DNA from: Roseobacter sinensis
GTDB lineage: Bacteria > Pseudomonadota > Alphaproteobacteria > Rhodobacterales > Rhodobacteraceae
Length of the DNA: 64,000 bases
Reading direction: 5' to 3'
Assembly (NCBI RefSeq): GCF_025755255.1
Contig: NZ_JALIEB010000001.1
Location: forward strand, 248,001-312,000
The first letter of the stretch is position 1; every line of letters begins with the position of its first letter. Positions 36,751 to 45,233 of the stretch are shown here, one piece after another. A program made the position numbers and the translations under genes. The notes beneath the pieces were generated by a model. It made no database searches, was not told where the DNA came from, and saw only the letters and a list, made by a program, of their open reading frames with translations.

Positions 36751-37986
36751 ATGGCAGCGCTTGTTCAAGACAGAAACTACCTCAAGCTCATCACCGCATC
36801 TGGTGCGACCAATCTGGCCGACGGCATTGCAGGTGTGGCTTTCCCCTGGCTCGCGACACTTCTGACCCGTGATCCACTTCTGATCGGACTTGTCGCCTTC
36901 GCCGGGCGACTGCCATGGCTGCTTCTTGCAGTGCCTGCTGGTGTGTTGACCGACCGTGCCGACAGGCGACGTCTGATCGTGCAAGCCGACTGTTTCAGAC
37001 TTGTTTTGGCGCTTGGTGTTGTCGGTTTGATCTTGTCCTTGCCGACCGCCCCTGCACCTGAGGCGGTGCTGCCGTACATCCTCGCACTCTCCGCACTGGC
37101 GTTCCTTTTGGGATGCGCTGAAGTGGTGCGCGACAACGCTGCCCAAACACTCATGCCCGCCCTTGTCCAGAAGGACGATTTGGAAAAAGCCAACGGGCAG
37201 CTCTGGAGCGTGGAAACAATTCTAGGTCGCTTTGTAGGGCCGCCGCTTGCCGGTCTGTTGATAGGCTTCTCTTTGCTAACACCGTTCTTCATGAACGCCG
37301 TCGCCTTCGCGCTTGCTGCCCTGATGATTTGGTTCGTTGTTTTGCCCCCGCGCATTGCACCTCCAAAACGGTCTTGGCGCGACGAAACACTGGAAGGTCT
37401 GCGATGGCTCTGGACGCGCCCGGTGCTGCGACGCCTTGCTGTGTCGCTTGGCATTATCAACGGGCTGTCCATGCTCGCACTTGTTGTTCTGGTGCTTGTT
37501 TCACAAGAGCGGCTCGGACTTTCGGCTTCCGGCTATGGCCTGCTGCTGACGGCGGGTGCAGTAGGCGGCGTGCTCGGTGGCTTTCTGTGCCCCGCAATCG
37601 TGTCACAGATCGGCGCACAGCGCAGCCTCACATTGGCCTTGGGTCTCATACCCATTCCATTCCTGATCATAGGCTTGTTCGCGGACCCGCTTACTGTCGC
37701 AGTCGCTCTGTTTTTCCAAACACTCGTTGCAGCGCTTTGGAACGTTGTGACGGTATCTTATCGACAGCGTTCGATACCGGATGATTTGCTTGGGCGGGTC
37801 AACAGCGTGTACCGGTTCTTTGGATGGGGAACGATGTCGCTGGGCGCGCTTTTGGGCGGTGCGGTCGTGTCGTTCGGCGAGCCATTTCTTGGCCGTGATT
37901 TGGCACTATCGCTCCCATTCGTTCTTGCCGCTGCGGGAACCGGGCTGCTGTTCCTTTGGGGCGTAAATCGCCTAAAGATCGACTGA
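36751..37986 (+). CDS. Major facilitator superfamily exporter (EntS-like)
   Basis: A 411-residue, 12-span MFS protein. The N-terminus (NYLKLITASGATNLADGIAG) and loop 2/3 signature (AVPAGVLTDRADRRRLIVQA) place it in the group with enterobactin and macrolide exporters. The second half has the mirrored GAVGGVLGG segment and the PDDLLGRVNSVYRF motif typical of this group. It is intact although it sits between an IS110 relic and a 356-base gap. Substrate unknown. Confidence 0.85.
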   Translation: MAALVQDRNYLKLITASGATNLADGIAGVAFPWLATLLTRDPLLIGLVAFAGRLPWLLLAVPAGVLTDRADRRRLIVQADCFRLVLALGVVGLILSLPTAPAPEAVLPYILALSALAFLLGCAEVVRDNAAQTLMPALVQKDDLEKANGQLWSVETILGRFVGPPLAGLLIGFSLLTPFFMNAVAFALAALMIWFVVLPPRIAPPKRSWRDETLEGLRWLWTRPVLRRLAVSLGIINGLSMLALVVLVLVSQERLGLSASGYGLLLTAGAVGGVLGGFLCPAIVSQIGAQRSLTLALGLIPIPFLIIGLFADPLTVAVALFFQTLVAALWNVVTVSYRQRSIPDDLLGRVNSVYRFFGWGTMSLGALLGGAVVSFGEPFLGRDLALSLPFVLAAAGTGLLFLWGVNRLKID

Positions 37987-38247
37987 TCTGCTAGGACCCG
38001 TGGCAGCAAGAACGCTCATTGGCGCAGTTGGATCGAAATGGCGCATTGTCCTCACGGCCGCTAGATGACCAAAGGTCGAACGTCGGGTTCGTGCTATTCC
38101 GATCAACCGGCCGAGCTGTCAGATGGCAGCCTCTGGCTCAAAGTGGCGAATGCGACACACCGCATAAATGTCCGCCGTCGTGTCAGAGACGAGGACGCAG
38201 GTACTTGGAGATTCCCGAAGGCTGGGTTTTGGAAAGCATTGGCCGCC

Positions 38248-38272
38248 AACAGTACCAAAAAAAATTCGTATA
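38248..38272 (+). promoter_or_regulatory. Candidate ECF-sigma promoter before the dehydrogenase-sigma operon
   Basis: CCAAC (AAC at 38248-38250) and CGTATA (38267-38272) have 16 bases between the AAC and the CGT, the spacing of ECF promoters with an AAC/CGT core. It lies about 70 bases before the first gene of an operon that encodes an ECF sigma factor. The rest of the 37987-38342 gap holds no gene that I can see. An A-run lies in the spacer. Confidence 0.35.
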
Positions 38273-38342
38273 GATTTCGGTGCTCGCGCGTTTGCAAAAG
38301 GAGGCCATTGCTGGGCTCGACGCAAGAGGAGGACTTTGCTGG

Positions 38343-39458
38343 ATGAAAACATCGTTAGCAGGGGGAGTGTTTGGCGCCCTGGTGGTCGGCGCTGCGAGCA
38401 TAGCTTGGGCAGAGGTTGATGGGACATCTTTTGTCACCGCAGAGCATAGCTTCGTTCTTGAAACAGTCGCCGAGGGGCTGGAACATCCCTGGGGCCTCGA
38501 CTTTTTGCCTGACGGCCGGATCATCGTGACCGAGCGGCCGGGTCGATTGCGGATCGTTGAGGCAGATGGCACGCTTGGTGCGCCCCTTGGTGGTATGCCG
38601 GATATCGTCAGTGAATTCCGTGACGGGCTGCTGGATGTCACGGCAAGCCCCGCCTTCGCCGAGGATCGCACTGTCTATTTCGCCTATTCCGATCTGGAAG
38701 ATGGTGCGCGTTGGTTGAAGATCATGTCCGCGCAGATCGGCGATGGCGCCGTGGAGAACCTCACACCGATCTTTGAGTCAGATCTGCGTGTCGAAAGCAA
38801 CGAGGGCTATGGCGCGCGCATCCGTTTCGACGCCGACGGCCATCTCATGATCACCTTCGGCGATCACGCTGACCCACCGACCGCGCAGGACGGCACAAAC
38901 ACACTGGGCTCGATCATTCGTATCACAACCGATGGAACGCCGGTCGACGGCAATCCAGGTGGTGACCTGCATCCTGCGATCTACGCTTGGGGCTTCAAGA
39001 ACTCCCATGGTATCGCGATTGCCGAGGATGGTACGATCTGGGCGATCGACCACGGGGGCGTCGGCGGGGATGAACTGAATCGCATTGAGATGGGTGCGAA
39101 TTACGGCTGGCCCGCGCGACAATTTGGCGGGGCGGATGCACCGGGCGCTGAAACCCCATCGGAGTTCAAAGAGCCGACATTTACATGGGGTATCGCGCCA
39201 ACCGTGGCGCTTTCCGGTTTGGAGATTTACGAAGGCGACCTGTTCCCGAACTGGCAGGGCGATCTCTTCACAGGCTCGCTCGTCCAACAGGCACTGATCC
39301 GTATTATGCTCGGCGAGGACGGCGAGGTCATCGGCACTGAATATGTGATCGATGGGGTACTCGGCCGCGTGCGCGAGGTGCGCGAGGCCCCCGATGGCAC
39401 GCTCTACGTGCTTAACGACGATTTCGAAGGCGGGATCTACCGCATCGTTCCCGAATGA
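38343..39458 (+). CDS. Exported glucose/sorbosone-dehydrogenase-family beta-propeller
   Basis: A 371-residue protein with a signal peptide (FGALVVGAASIAWA). The propeller motifs include EGLEHPWGLDFLPDGRIIVT, ERPGRLRIVE, RFDADGHLMITFGD, and GGDELNRIEMGANYGWP, marking the PQQ-dependent soluble aldose dehydrogenase (YliI) family. Two catalytic positions look altered. The usual HFG of SNRHFGSR is EGYG here, so the expected His is missing, and GHRNPQG is WGFKNSHG. It may have lost or changed PQQ chemistry. First of four close genes; GAGGAGG gives a strong ribosome site. Confidence 0.8.
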   Translation: MKTSLAGGVFGALVVGAASIAWAEVDGTSFVTAEHSFVLETVAEGLEHPWGLDFLPDGRIIVTERPGRLRIVEADGTLGAPLGGMPDIVSEFRDGLLDVTASPAFAEDRTVYFAYSDLEDGARWLKIMSAQIGDGAVENLTPIFESDLRVESNEGYGARIRFDADGHLMITFGDHADPPTAQDGTNTLGSIIRITTDGTPVDGNPGGDLHPAIYAWGFKNSHGIAIAEDGTIWAIDHGGVGGDELNRIEMGANYGWPARQFGGADAPGAETPSEFKEPTFTWGIAPTVALSGLEIYEGDLFPNWQGDLFTGSLVQQALIRIMLGEDGEVIGTEYVIDGVLGRVREVREAPDGTLYVLNDDFEGGIYRIVPE

Positions 39459-39513
39459 CCAACAACAGACGACCCCGGAGCCGCCGGCTCCGCGGTCCAG
39501 GGAGGCCAAGACT

Positions 39514-39873
39514 ATGCTGAGACTCGGTTTGGGTTGCGCGATCGTCGTAGCCAGCACGGCCGCCACTTTCGCACAAGACGGCGAAGCCATATTCAGACAG
39601 CAATGCGCATCGTGCCATCTGCTTGAAGAGGGGCGTCATCGCGTGGGGCCGTCGCTCCACGGGATCGTCGGCGCGCCGGCGGGTGCCGTTGAGGGGTTCC
39701 GCTACTCGCCGGCGCTGCGGGCGTCCGGGCTGACGTGGGACCCGGAGACGTTGTCGGCCTTCTTGATGGACCCACGGGGAACCATTCCCGGCAACCGGAT
39801 GAGTTATCGCGGTATGGATGACCAGGACGACATCGATGCTGTGATCACCTACATTCTGGAGCGCTCGAACTAG
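39514..39873 (+). CDS. Small periplasmic class I cytochrome c
   Basis: A 119-residue c-type cytochrome with a signal peptide (cleavage after TFA). Heme is attached at CASCH (31-35) and the axial Met is in PGNRMSYRGM, as in cytochrome c2/c550. It would pass electrons from a periplasmic dehydrogenase to the respiratory chain. It is 55 bases after the propeller gene and 13 bases before the sigma gene. An SD-like AGGGAGG precedes the ATG. Confidence 0.92.
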   Translation: MLRLGLGCAIVVASTAATFAQDGEAIFRQQCASCHLLEEGRHRVGPSLHGIVGAPAGAVEGFRYSPALRASGLTWDPETLSAFLMDPRGTIPGNRMSYRGMDDQDDIDAVITYILERSN

Positions 39874-39886
39874 GTTTTTTGCAGCG

Positions 39887-40429
39887 ATGCTATTCCGGCC
39901 CCGAAAACCCGATGCGCGCGATATCGGAGAAGGTCTTGTGCAGATCTTTCCGCGCCTCTGGCGCTATGCCCTGGCGTTGTCGGGCTCCCGGGCGGAAGCT
40001 GATGAGCTCACGCAGTCCGCCTGCTTGCGCGCCTTGGAGCGGTCGACGCAATTTGATCCGTCTACGTCGTTGGACAAGTGGGTGTTCAGGATCATCCACA
40101 ACTTGTGGATGTCTGATCGGCGGCGGCACAAGGTGCGGATGGGTCAGGGCCTTGTGAGCATCGATGTGGTCGACATCGTCGATCCCGGGCCGAGCGCAGA
40201 TCACCAGATGGAGCGCCGCGAGCTGCTGCAAGCCATTCTCGACTTGCCGGAAGCGCAGCGGCAAGCTGCGATGATCGTTTATGTCGAAGGCTACAGCTAC
40301 CGAGAAGCGTCCATGATCCTGGGCATTCCCATCGGCACGGTAATGAGCCGATTGGCAGCCGCGCGGACCAACCTGGCGCGCCAGATGGGTGGTCGGAAAG
40401 GGGGGCACCGTGCAAGATCGGTACTTTAG
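39887..40429 (+). CDS. ECF-type RNA polymerase sigma factor
   Basis: A 180-residue sigma-70 relative with only regions 2 and 4: sigma2 in ADELTQSACLRALERSTQF and WVFRIIHNLWMSDRRR, sigma4 in LPEAQRQAAMIVYVEGYSYR and ILGIPIGTVMSRLAAAR. Directs polymerase to a small promoter set when released. Its end overlaps the following gene by 20 bases, whose product has the form of an anti-sigma factor. Being third in the operon suggests it controls its own dehydrogenase/cytochrome genes, which is inference. Confidence 0.92.
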   Translation: MLFRPRKPDARDIGEGLVQIFPRLWRYALALSGSRAEADELTQSACLRALERSTQFDPSTSLDKWVFRIIHNLWMSDRRRHKVRMGQGLVSIDVVDIVDPGPSADHQMERRELLQAILDLPEAQRQAAMIVYVEGYSYREASMILGIPIGTVMSRLAAARTNLARQMGGRKGGHRARSVL

Positions 40430-41144
40430 CGATGAAGAGCTGACCGCTTACCTTGATGGCGAGTTCGACTTCGCACCCGCAGCGCAGATAAGACTGGCCC
40501 TGCAAAACGACCCGGCCCTGCAAGCCCGCATGGAGGCGCTGACCGTTGATCGATCAGCGCTCCGCGAGGCCGTCGAGGAGCTTGCGCCCGACACGATTTC
40601 GATCCCGGCCTTCGTCCGTGCGCGGCCACGACGCCTGTTCGTCGCGCTGAGCACGGTGGCCGTCGCGGCCGTCTTTGCACTCGGCGTCTTTGTTGGCGCG
40701 CTCAGAGACACCGGTCTGAATGGATGGATGGAATATGCCGCTGCCTATCACGCGCTCTACTCCACGGAAACTCTGGCTCATTTTGAGCAATCGAGGGCGG
40801 GAAAGGACCTTGAACTTGACCGGGTGACAGCCTCTGTCGGGAAATCGCTTTCGGTCGATGCCCTATCGGTTTTGTCCGATATCGCGTACCGCCGGGCCCA
40901 AGTTCTGAGCTTTGAAGGCCAAGCACTGCTGCAATTGTCCTTCCTGTCGGACACGGGCATCCCCATTGCACTGTGTATCACGCGATCGTCTGACACAGAC
41001 GGTCAACCGCTCGTAATGACGCGCATGGAAGGCATGGCCAGTGCGGTCTGGTCTCTTGATGGCTACGACTACCTGCTCATCGGCGGTCAGGACGACGCCT
41101 TGATTGAGCGATTGGCCGAGGCGCTGGTCGAAACTGGCGTCTAG
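40410..41144 (+). CDS. Membrane anti-sigma factor for the adjacent ECF sigma
   Basis: A 244-residue protein. The cytosolic N-terminus (FSDEELTAYLDGEFDFAPAA, then LQNDPALQARMEAL) is the short helical sigma-binding type seen in many anti-sigma factors, without a zinc motif. One span follows (about 75-97), leaving about 145 residues in the periplasm, containing the only Cys-bearing strand (IPIALCITRSSD). GTG 40410 is favoured because AAGGGGGG lies six bases upstream. Overlap with the sigma gene indicates coupled synthesis. Confidence 0.85.
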   Translation: MQDRYFSDEELTAYLDGEFDFAPAAQIRLALQNDPALQARMEALTVDRSALREAVEELAPDTISIPAFVRARPRRLFVALSTVAVAAVFALGVFVGALRDTGLNGWMEYAAAYHALYSTETLAHFEQSRAGKDLELDRVTASVGKSLSVDALSVLSDIAYRRAQVLSFEGQALLQLSFLSDTGIPIALCITRSSDTDGQPLVMTRMEGMASAVWSLDGYDYLLIGGQDDALIERLAEALVETGV

Positions 41145-41155
41145 GCGGTGGTGCT

Positions 41156-41174
41156 ATGGGACAGGTCGTCCCAT
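41156..41174. terminator. Hairpin after the anti-sigma gene
   Basis: ATGGGAC, AGGTC loop, GTCCCAT, a seven-base-pair stem 11 bases past the stop. No T-run, so Rho-independent action is uncertain. A second GC stem (CGGGG/CCCCG with CTTTC) lies at about 41220-41250. Confidence 0.45.
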
Positions 41175-41407
41175 CCCGAAGAACCCTCTCGCTAAGTTCG
41201 GAGCGGCAGTAAGGCCGGAAAACGGGGCAAGTGACACCCCGCTTTCTGCACCGCATGGGTTCTGCTTTGACGACATCGTCCGGGAATTCGCGATTGGAGC
41301 AGATCCAGAGAATTGACGTTTCCCGTGATAAGGCGGCCATTCGGTTGGGAGAGGCGGAGGTGGGTTCCGTCTGAGGTTTGCAGACATGCGCAAGGATCAT
41401 GCTGTCC

Positions 41408-42232
41408 CTAGCGCCGCGCGCTCCAACTCAGAGAGGCGTGACGGCGCGTGTAGAACTCGCCCATCAGTCCGATCATCAGCAGCACCACGCCGACCCACAT
41501 GGCATAGTGCCAGTCCGTGTAGCGCGGGTTGTAATTGATGAAGGTGAAGCCACGGGCCTGGTCGATGGCGTGGAACAGCGGATTCCAGTCGAACATCGCG
41601 AGCATGAAGCCGGGGAGGCTGTTGGCCACGAACATCTTGCCCGAGGCAATCATATTGGCCCGCTGGTAGACGGTCGAGAAGATGCTGACCATCTGGGGAA
41701 ACCAGGGCTTGATCGCGAGCAGGACGAGGCCGAGCGAGACACCGGTGAACCAGGCAACCATCAGCATACCGAAGGCGGCAGCGGGCTGTTCAATGACCAC
41801 GGGGGTAAAGGCCACGTGATAGCCCAAAAGGATGATGCCCAGCGAGAGCACCTGGACATAGAGTGCACCAACCGCGGCGGATGCGATGGCGATGATCGTG
41901 TTCATCGGTGCGTGCTGCATCATCGGGCTGGCAGGCCCTTCGGAGCCGACGATCGCGCTCATGGATTTGGTGTGGGTCAGGAACAGGAAGATGCCCGACA
42001 TCAGGTACAGCAGAAAGTCGCCCCGAATGGCAGAGCCGCGCAGGCCCAGCAGCGAGAACATCACGTAGAAGACAAACACGAAGATCAGCATTTGCAGCAC
42101 GTTGATGAAGATCGCGGCGAAGGCGTTGTTGTGGGTCTTGCGGATCGAGCGCACGGTGGCGTGATAGATCAACTCAAGCAGCGTGAGCGCCGACACGAGC
42201 CCGGTCGATTTGCGTCTGGTTGCCTGAAACAT
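41408..42232 (-). CDS. ABC-2 polysaccharide export permease (KpsM-like)
   Basis: A 274-residue inner-membrane protein with six spans. It matches capsule or O-antigen exporters of the ABC-2 type (LIYHATVRSIRKTHNNAF, VFYVMFSLLGLRGSAI, FDWNPLFHAIDQARGFTFIN, with the family ending AMWVGVVLLMIGLMGE). Its ATPase partner is not in the window. ATG 42232 is chosen for AAGGCAGGG upstream; an earlier TTG would lengthen it by 12 residues. Divergent from cysQ, so the polysaccharide theme is shared across this locus. Confidence 0.85.
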   Translation of the reverse strand: MFQATRRKSTGLVSALTLLELIYHATVRSIRKTHNNAFAAIFINVLQMLIFVFVFYVMFSLLGLRGSAIRGDFLLYLMSGIFLFLTHTKSMSAIVGSEGPASPMMQHAPMNTIIAIASAAVGALYVQVLSLGIILLGYHVAFTPVVIEQPAAAFGMLMVAWFTGVSLGLVLLAIKPWFPQMVSIFSTVYQRANMIASGKMFVANSLPGFMLAMFDWNPLFHAIDQARGFTFINYNPRYTDWHYAMWVGVVLLMIGLMGEFYTRRHASLSWSARR

Positions 42233-42343
42233 GGCCGCCCTGCCTTGTGATGATCGCAACCTTTGCACGGAATTCTTGCTGTTCCGTTAGAGGTTCACCA
42301 TAAGGGGCATCGTTTTCAACATCAATCATCGAGATGTGGACGG

Positions 42344-43147
42344 ATGGATTGGGACTACGTGAAACTGGTCGAAGTGATGCGCCGGCTGTCAATCGAGGCA
42401 GGCGAGAAGATCATGGAGATCTACAACGCCGATGATTTCGACGTGAAGACCAAGTCGGACGACAGCCCTGTGACGGCGGCGGACGAAGCGGCAGATGCGC
42501 TGATCGCGGCCGGGCTGCGCCAGGCGTTTCCGGACGCGATGCTGGTCACCGAGGAACAATCGGCCACGCATGATACGTCGGGCGATACCTTCCTGATCGT
42601 CGATCCCTTGGACGGCACCAAGGAATTCATCCATCGCCGCGGTGATTTCACAGTGAACATCGCGCTTGTCGAGGCTGGCCGCCCGACGCGCGGGGTGGTC
42701 TATGCCCCTGCCAAGGGCCGGATGTTCTATACCGAGGCTGACGGCCGCTCGGTCGAGGAGACCGGCGATCTCGCGCTCGACCAGATCGGCGAGACCCGGC
42801 CGCTTTCGGTTTCGGAGGCCGACAACGCGGCGTTGATGGTCGTGGCTTCCAAGTCGCATCGCGATCAGGCGACGGATGACTACATCAGCAAGTACAGCGT
42901 GAAGGACATGAAAAGCGCCGGCTCGTCGCTCAAGTTCTGTCTGGTGGCGACCGGTGAGGCGGACCTCTACCCGCGCCTTGGCCGCACGATGGAGTGGGAC
43001 ACGGCCGCAGGCCATGCCGTGCTGGCAGGCGCAGGCGGTGCAGTTGTGCGGTTCGACGATCTGACACCGCTGGCCTACGGCAAGGACGGGTATACCAACC
43101 CTTTCTTCATCGCCCATGCGCCGTCGGTTGCGCTGAAAGGCGGCTGA
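42344..43147 (+). CDS. cysQ: 3'(2'),5'-bisphosphate nucleotidase
   Basis: A 267-residue inositol-monophosphatase-fold enzyme that removes phosphate from PAP, a by-product of sulfotransferase and sulfate assimilation. Metal motifs: VTEEQ with the Glu, and VDPLDGTKEF, then EWDTAAGHAVLAGAGG. DPLDGTKEFI is characteristic of CysQ. Its stop overlaps the start of the CMP-Kdo-synthetase-like gene by one base, so they are coupled. This may point to a sulfated polysaccharide, but that is inference. Confidence 0.9.
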   Translation: MDWDYVKLVEVMRRLSIEAGEKIMEIYNADDFDVKTKSDDSPVTAADEAADALIAAGLRQAFPDAMLVTEEQSATHDTSGDTFLIVDPLDGTKEFIHRRGDFTVNIALVEAGRPTRGVVYAPAKGRMFYTEADGRSVEETGDLALDQIGETRPLSVSEADNAALMVVASKSHRDQATDDYISKYSVKDMKSAGSSLKFCLVATGEADLYPRLGRTMEWDTAAGHAVLAGAGGAVVRFDDLTPLAYGKDGYTNPFFIAHAPSVALKGG

Positions 43148-43947
43148 TGTCTGTCCTGGTCGTGATCCCGGCGCGCTATGCCTCAACACGCTATCCCGGC
43201 AAGCCGCTGGTCGGGCTCAAAGGCGCAACGGGCGTCACCCGCAGCCTGATCGAGCGCAGCTGGCATGCGGCCTCTGCGGTCGCCGGGGTGGACCGGGTTG
43301 TCGTGGCGACGGATGACGACCGGATCAGGGAGGCGTCCGAGGCCTTTGGTGCCGAGGTGGTCATGACCTCCTCTGATTGGGTGAATGGAACGGAGCGCTG
43401 CGCCGAGGCGCATGCGCATCTGGGAGGCGGGTACGAGATCGTGGTGAACCTGCAAGGGGATGCGCCGCTCACGCCGCATTGGTTCGTCGAAGACCTTGTC
43501 ACCGGGTTGCGCGCCGCGCCGCGGGCCGAAATCGCCACGCCGGTGCTGCGCTGCGATGGTGCCACGCTCAACGGGTTTCTGGAGGACCGCAAGGCGGGCC
43601 GTGTCGGCGGCACGACCGCGGTCTTCGATAGCAGGGGTCAAGCCCTCTATTTCTCCAAAGAGGTGATCCCCTTCACCTCTGCAAGCTACGCCGATACCGA
43701 GGAGACACCGGTCTTCCACCACGTGGGCGTCTATGCCTACAGGCCCCAGGCTTTGGCGGCGTATCCGACCTGGCCGGCGGGTCCGCTGGAGCGGCTGGAG
43801 GGCCTGGAGCAGCTCCGCTTTATGGAGAACGGCCGTGCCGTCCTCTGCGTCGAAGTGGCGGCGAAGGGCCGCCACTTCTGGGAGCTCAACAACCCGTATG
43901 ATGTGCCGAAGCTCGAGAAGATGATGGCAGCGATGGGTGTGGAATGA
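43147..43947 (+). CDS. CMP-Kdo synthetase-like cytidylyltransferase
   Basis: A 266-residue nucleotidyltransferase resembling KdsB, which activates Kdo with CTP. The N-terminus VVIPARYASTRYPGKPLVGLKG and VVVATDDDRI match the family. The metal-proximal loop reads VNLQGDAPLTPHWF, where KdsB usually has QGDEP; the Glu is replaced by Ala. It ends with NNPYDVPKLEKMM. It may act on a different acidic sugar. Coupled to cysQ. The stop is followed by only a weak four-base-pair stem and a T-run. Confidence 0.8.
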   Translation: MSVLVVIPARYASTRYPGKPLVGLKGATGVTRSLIERSWHAASAVAGVDRVVVATDDDRIREASEAFGAEVVMTSSDWVNGTERCAEAHAHLGGGYEIVVNLQGDAPLTPHWFVEDLVTGLRAAPRAEIATPVLRCDGATLNGFLEDRKAGRVGGTTAVFDSRGQALYFSKEVIPFTSASYADTEETPVFHHVGVYAYRPQALAAYPTWPAGPLERLEGLEQLRFMENGRAVLCVEVAAKGRHFWELNNPYDVPKLEKMMAAMGVE

Positions 43948-44090
43948 CGCTAAACAGCGCCATTTTTTAAGGGCTTAGCTTCTTGCCCGCGGATTTGGTC
44001 CGACCGGCATTGTTCAGAAAATGCCTAAAATTATACACGTATTGCGAGTGTACTGGCAGGACTCCGCTATATTTCGTAGTCTCGGCCTGA

Positions 44091-44161
44091 TTGCGCTCAA
44101 AAATCGCTTTAATTGGAGCGCAAGTCGTGTTTTTGACGCATTTGAGCGCTAACTAACGCTC
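44091..44161. promoter_or_regulatory. Repeat-rich upstream region of galU
   Basis: Two inverted pairs use the same half-site GAGCG. TTGCGCTC (44091-44098) pairs with GAGCGCAA (44116-44123) across 17 bases; GAGCG (44144-44148) pairs with CGCTC (44157-44161) across 8. The 253-base gap is AT-rich for this genome. It looks like an operator array for a regulator of galU. No known consensus was assigned. Confidence 0.5.
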
Positions 44162-44200
44162 GCGGGGTGCGATTACTTATTTATGTGTGAGGGCAACAGT

Positions 44201-45094
44201 ATGAAACGCAAAGTGACCAAGGCGATCTTTCCCGTAGCCGGGATGGGTACGCGCTTTCTACCCGCTACAAAATCGGTTCCGAAAGAAATCATGACGCTGG
44301 TTGACCGCCCGCTGATCCAATATGCGATCGACGAGGCCCGCGCCGCCGGGATCAAGGAGTTCATTTTTGTAACCTCACGCGGCAAGGGCGCGCTTGAGGA
44401 CTACTTCGACCACGCACCCGCCCTCGAAGAAGAATTGCGCAAGAAAGGCAAGACCGACCTTCTGGAAATTCTCGAAACGACAAACATGGACAGCGGCGCG
44501 ATTGCCTACATCCGCCAACACAAAGCCCTGGGCCTCGGCCATGCGGTGTGGTGTGCCCGCCGGCTGATCGCGGATGAGCCCTTTGCGGTCATCCTCCCCG
44601 ATGATGTGATCGCCGCAGATAAACCCTGCCTGCAGCAGATGGTCGACGCCTATGCGGAGACCGGCGGCAACATGGTGGCGGCGATGGAAGTGGCGCCCGA
44701 GAAAGCCTCGGCCTATGGCGTGCTCGACGTGGCCGATGACATGGGGTCCATGGTCAAGGTCAAAGGTATGGTCGAGAAGCCCAAGGCGGATGAAGCACCG
44801 TCGAACCTCGCGGTGATCGGACGGTACATCCTGTCGCCCTCCGTCCTGAACAACCTGAACAAGATGAAGTCCGGTGCGGGCGGTGAGATCCAGCTTACCG
44901 ACGCCATCGCCCAGGACATCATGAAGAAGAACAATGTCTACGGATACCGCTTCCGCGGTCAGCGGTTCGACTGCGGATCGAAATCCGGCTTCCTGCAGGC
45001 GACCGTCGCATTCGGCCTCGACCGGGACGACCTGCGCGATGATCTGTCCGCCTACCTGCATGACGTGGTCAACATGGGCAAAGCGGCCGAGTAG
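44201..45094 (+). CDS. galU: UTP-glucose-1-phosphate uridylyltransferase
   Basis: A 297-residue enzyme making UDP-glucose for exopolysaccharides and lipopolysaccharide. The fingerprint KAIFPVAGMGTRFLPATKSV and PKEIMTLVDRPLIQYAIDEA is followed by LGLGHAVWCAR and VILPDDVI, then GEIQLTDAIA and RFDCGSKSGFL. ATG 44201 gives the family start MKRKVTKAIF; an upstream ATG in the same frame adds six residues. A very strong terminator follows. Confidence 0.96.
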   Translation: MKRKVTKAIFPVAGMGTRFLPATKSVPKEIMTLVDRPLIQYAIDEARAAGIKEFIFVTSRGKGALEDYFDHAPALEEELRKKGKTDLLEILETTNMDSGAIAYIRQHKALGLGHAVWCARRLIADEPFAVILPDDVIAADKPCLQQMVDAYAETGGNMVAAMEVAPEKASAYGVLDVADDMGSMVKVKGMVEKPKADEAPSNLAVIGRYILSPSVLNNLNKMKSGAGGEIQLTDAIAQDIMKKNNVYGYRFRGQRFDCGSKSGFLQATVAFGLDRDDLRDDLSAYLHDVVNMGKAAE

Positions 45095-45118
45095 GCCAAC
45101 CAAAGACCTCCGATAGGC

Positions 45119-45150
45119 GCGGCGCAAAGGGCACCCTTTGCGCCGCTTTT
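45119..45150 (+). terminator. Strong intrinsic terminator after galU
   Basis: GCGGCGCAAAGGG pairs base for base with CCCTTTGCGCCGC around a two-base CA loop, followed by TTTT. It isolates galU from the following glycosyltransferase genes. Confidence 0.9.
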
Positions 45151-45233
45151 CGTTGGACGGTCAGTTTTTGTTTGGTGGCGCGTGCCGTTCGCGCGATACC
45201 GGGACATCACGCCGCGCTCCGAAAGGCCGTTCT

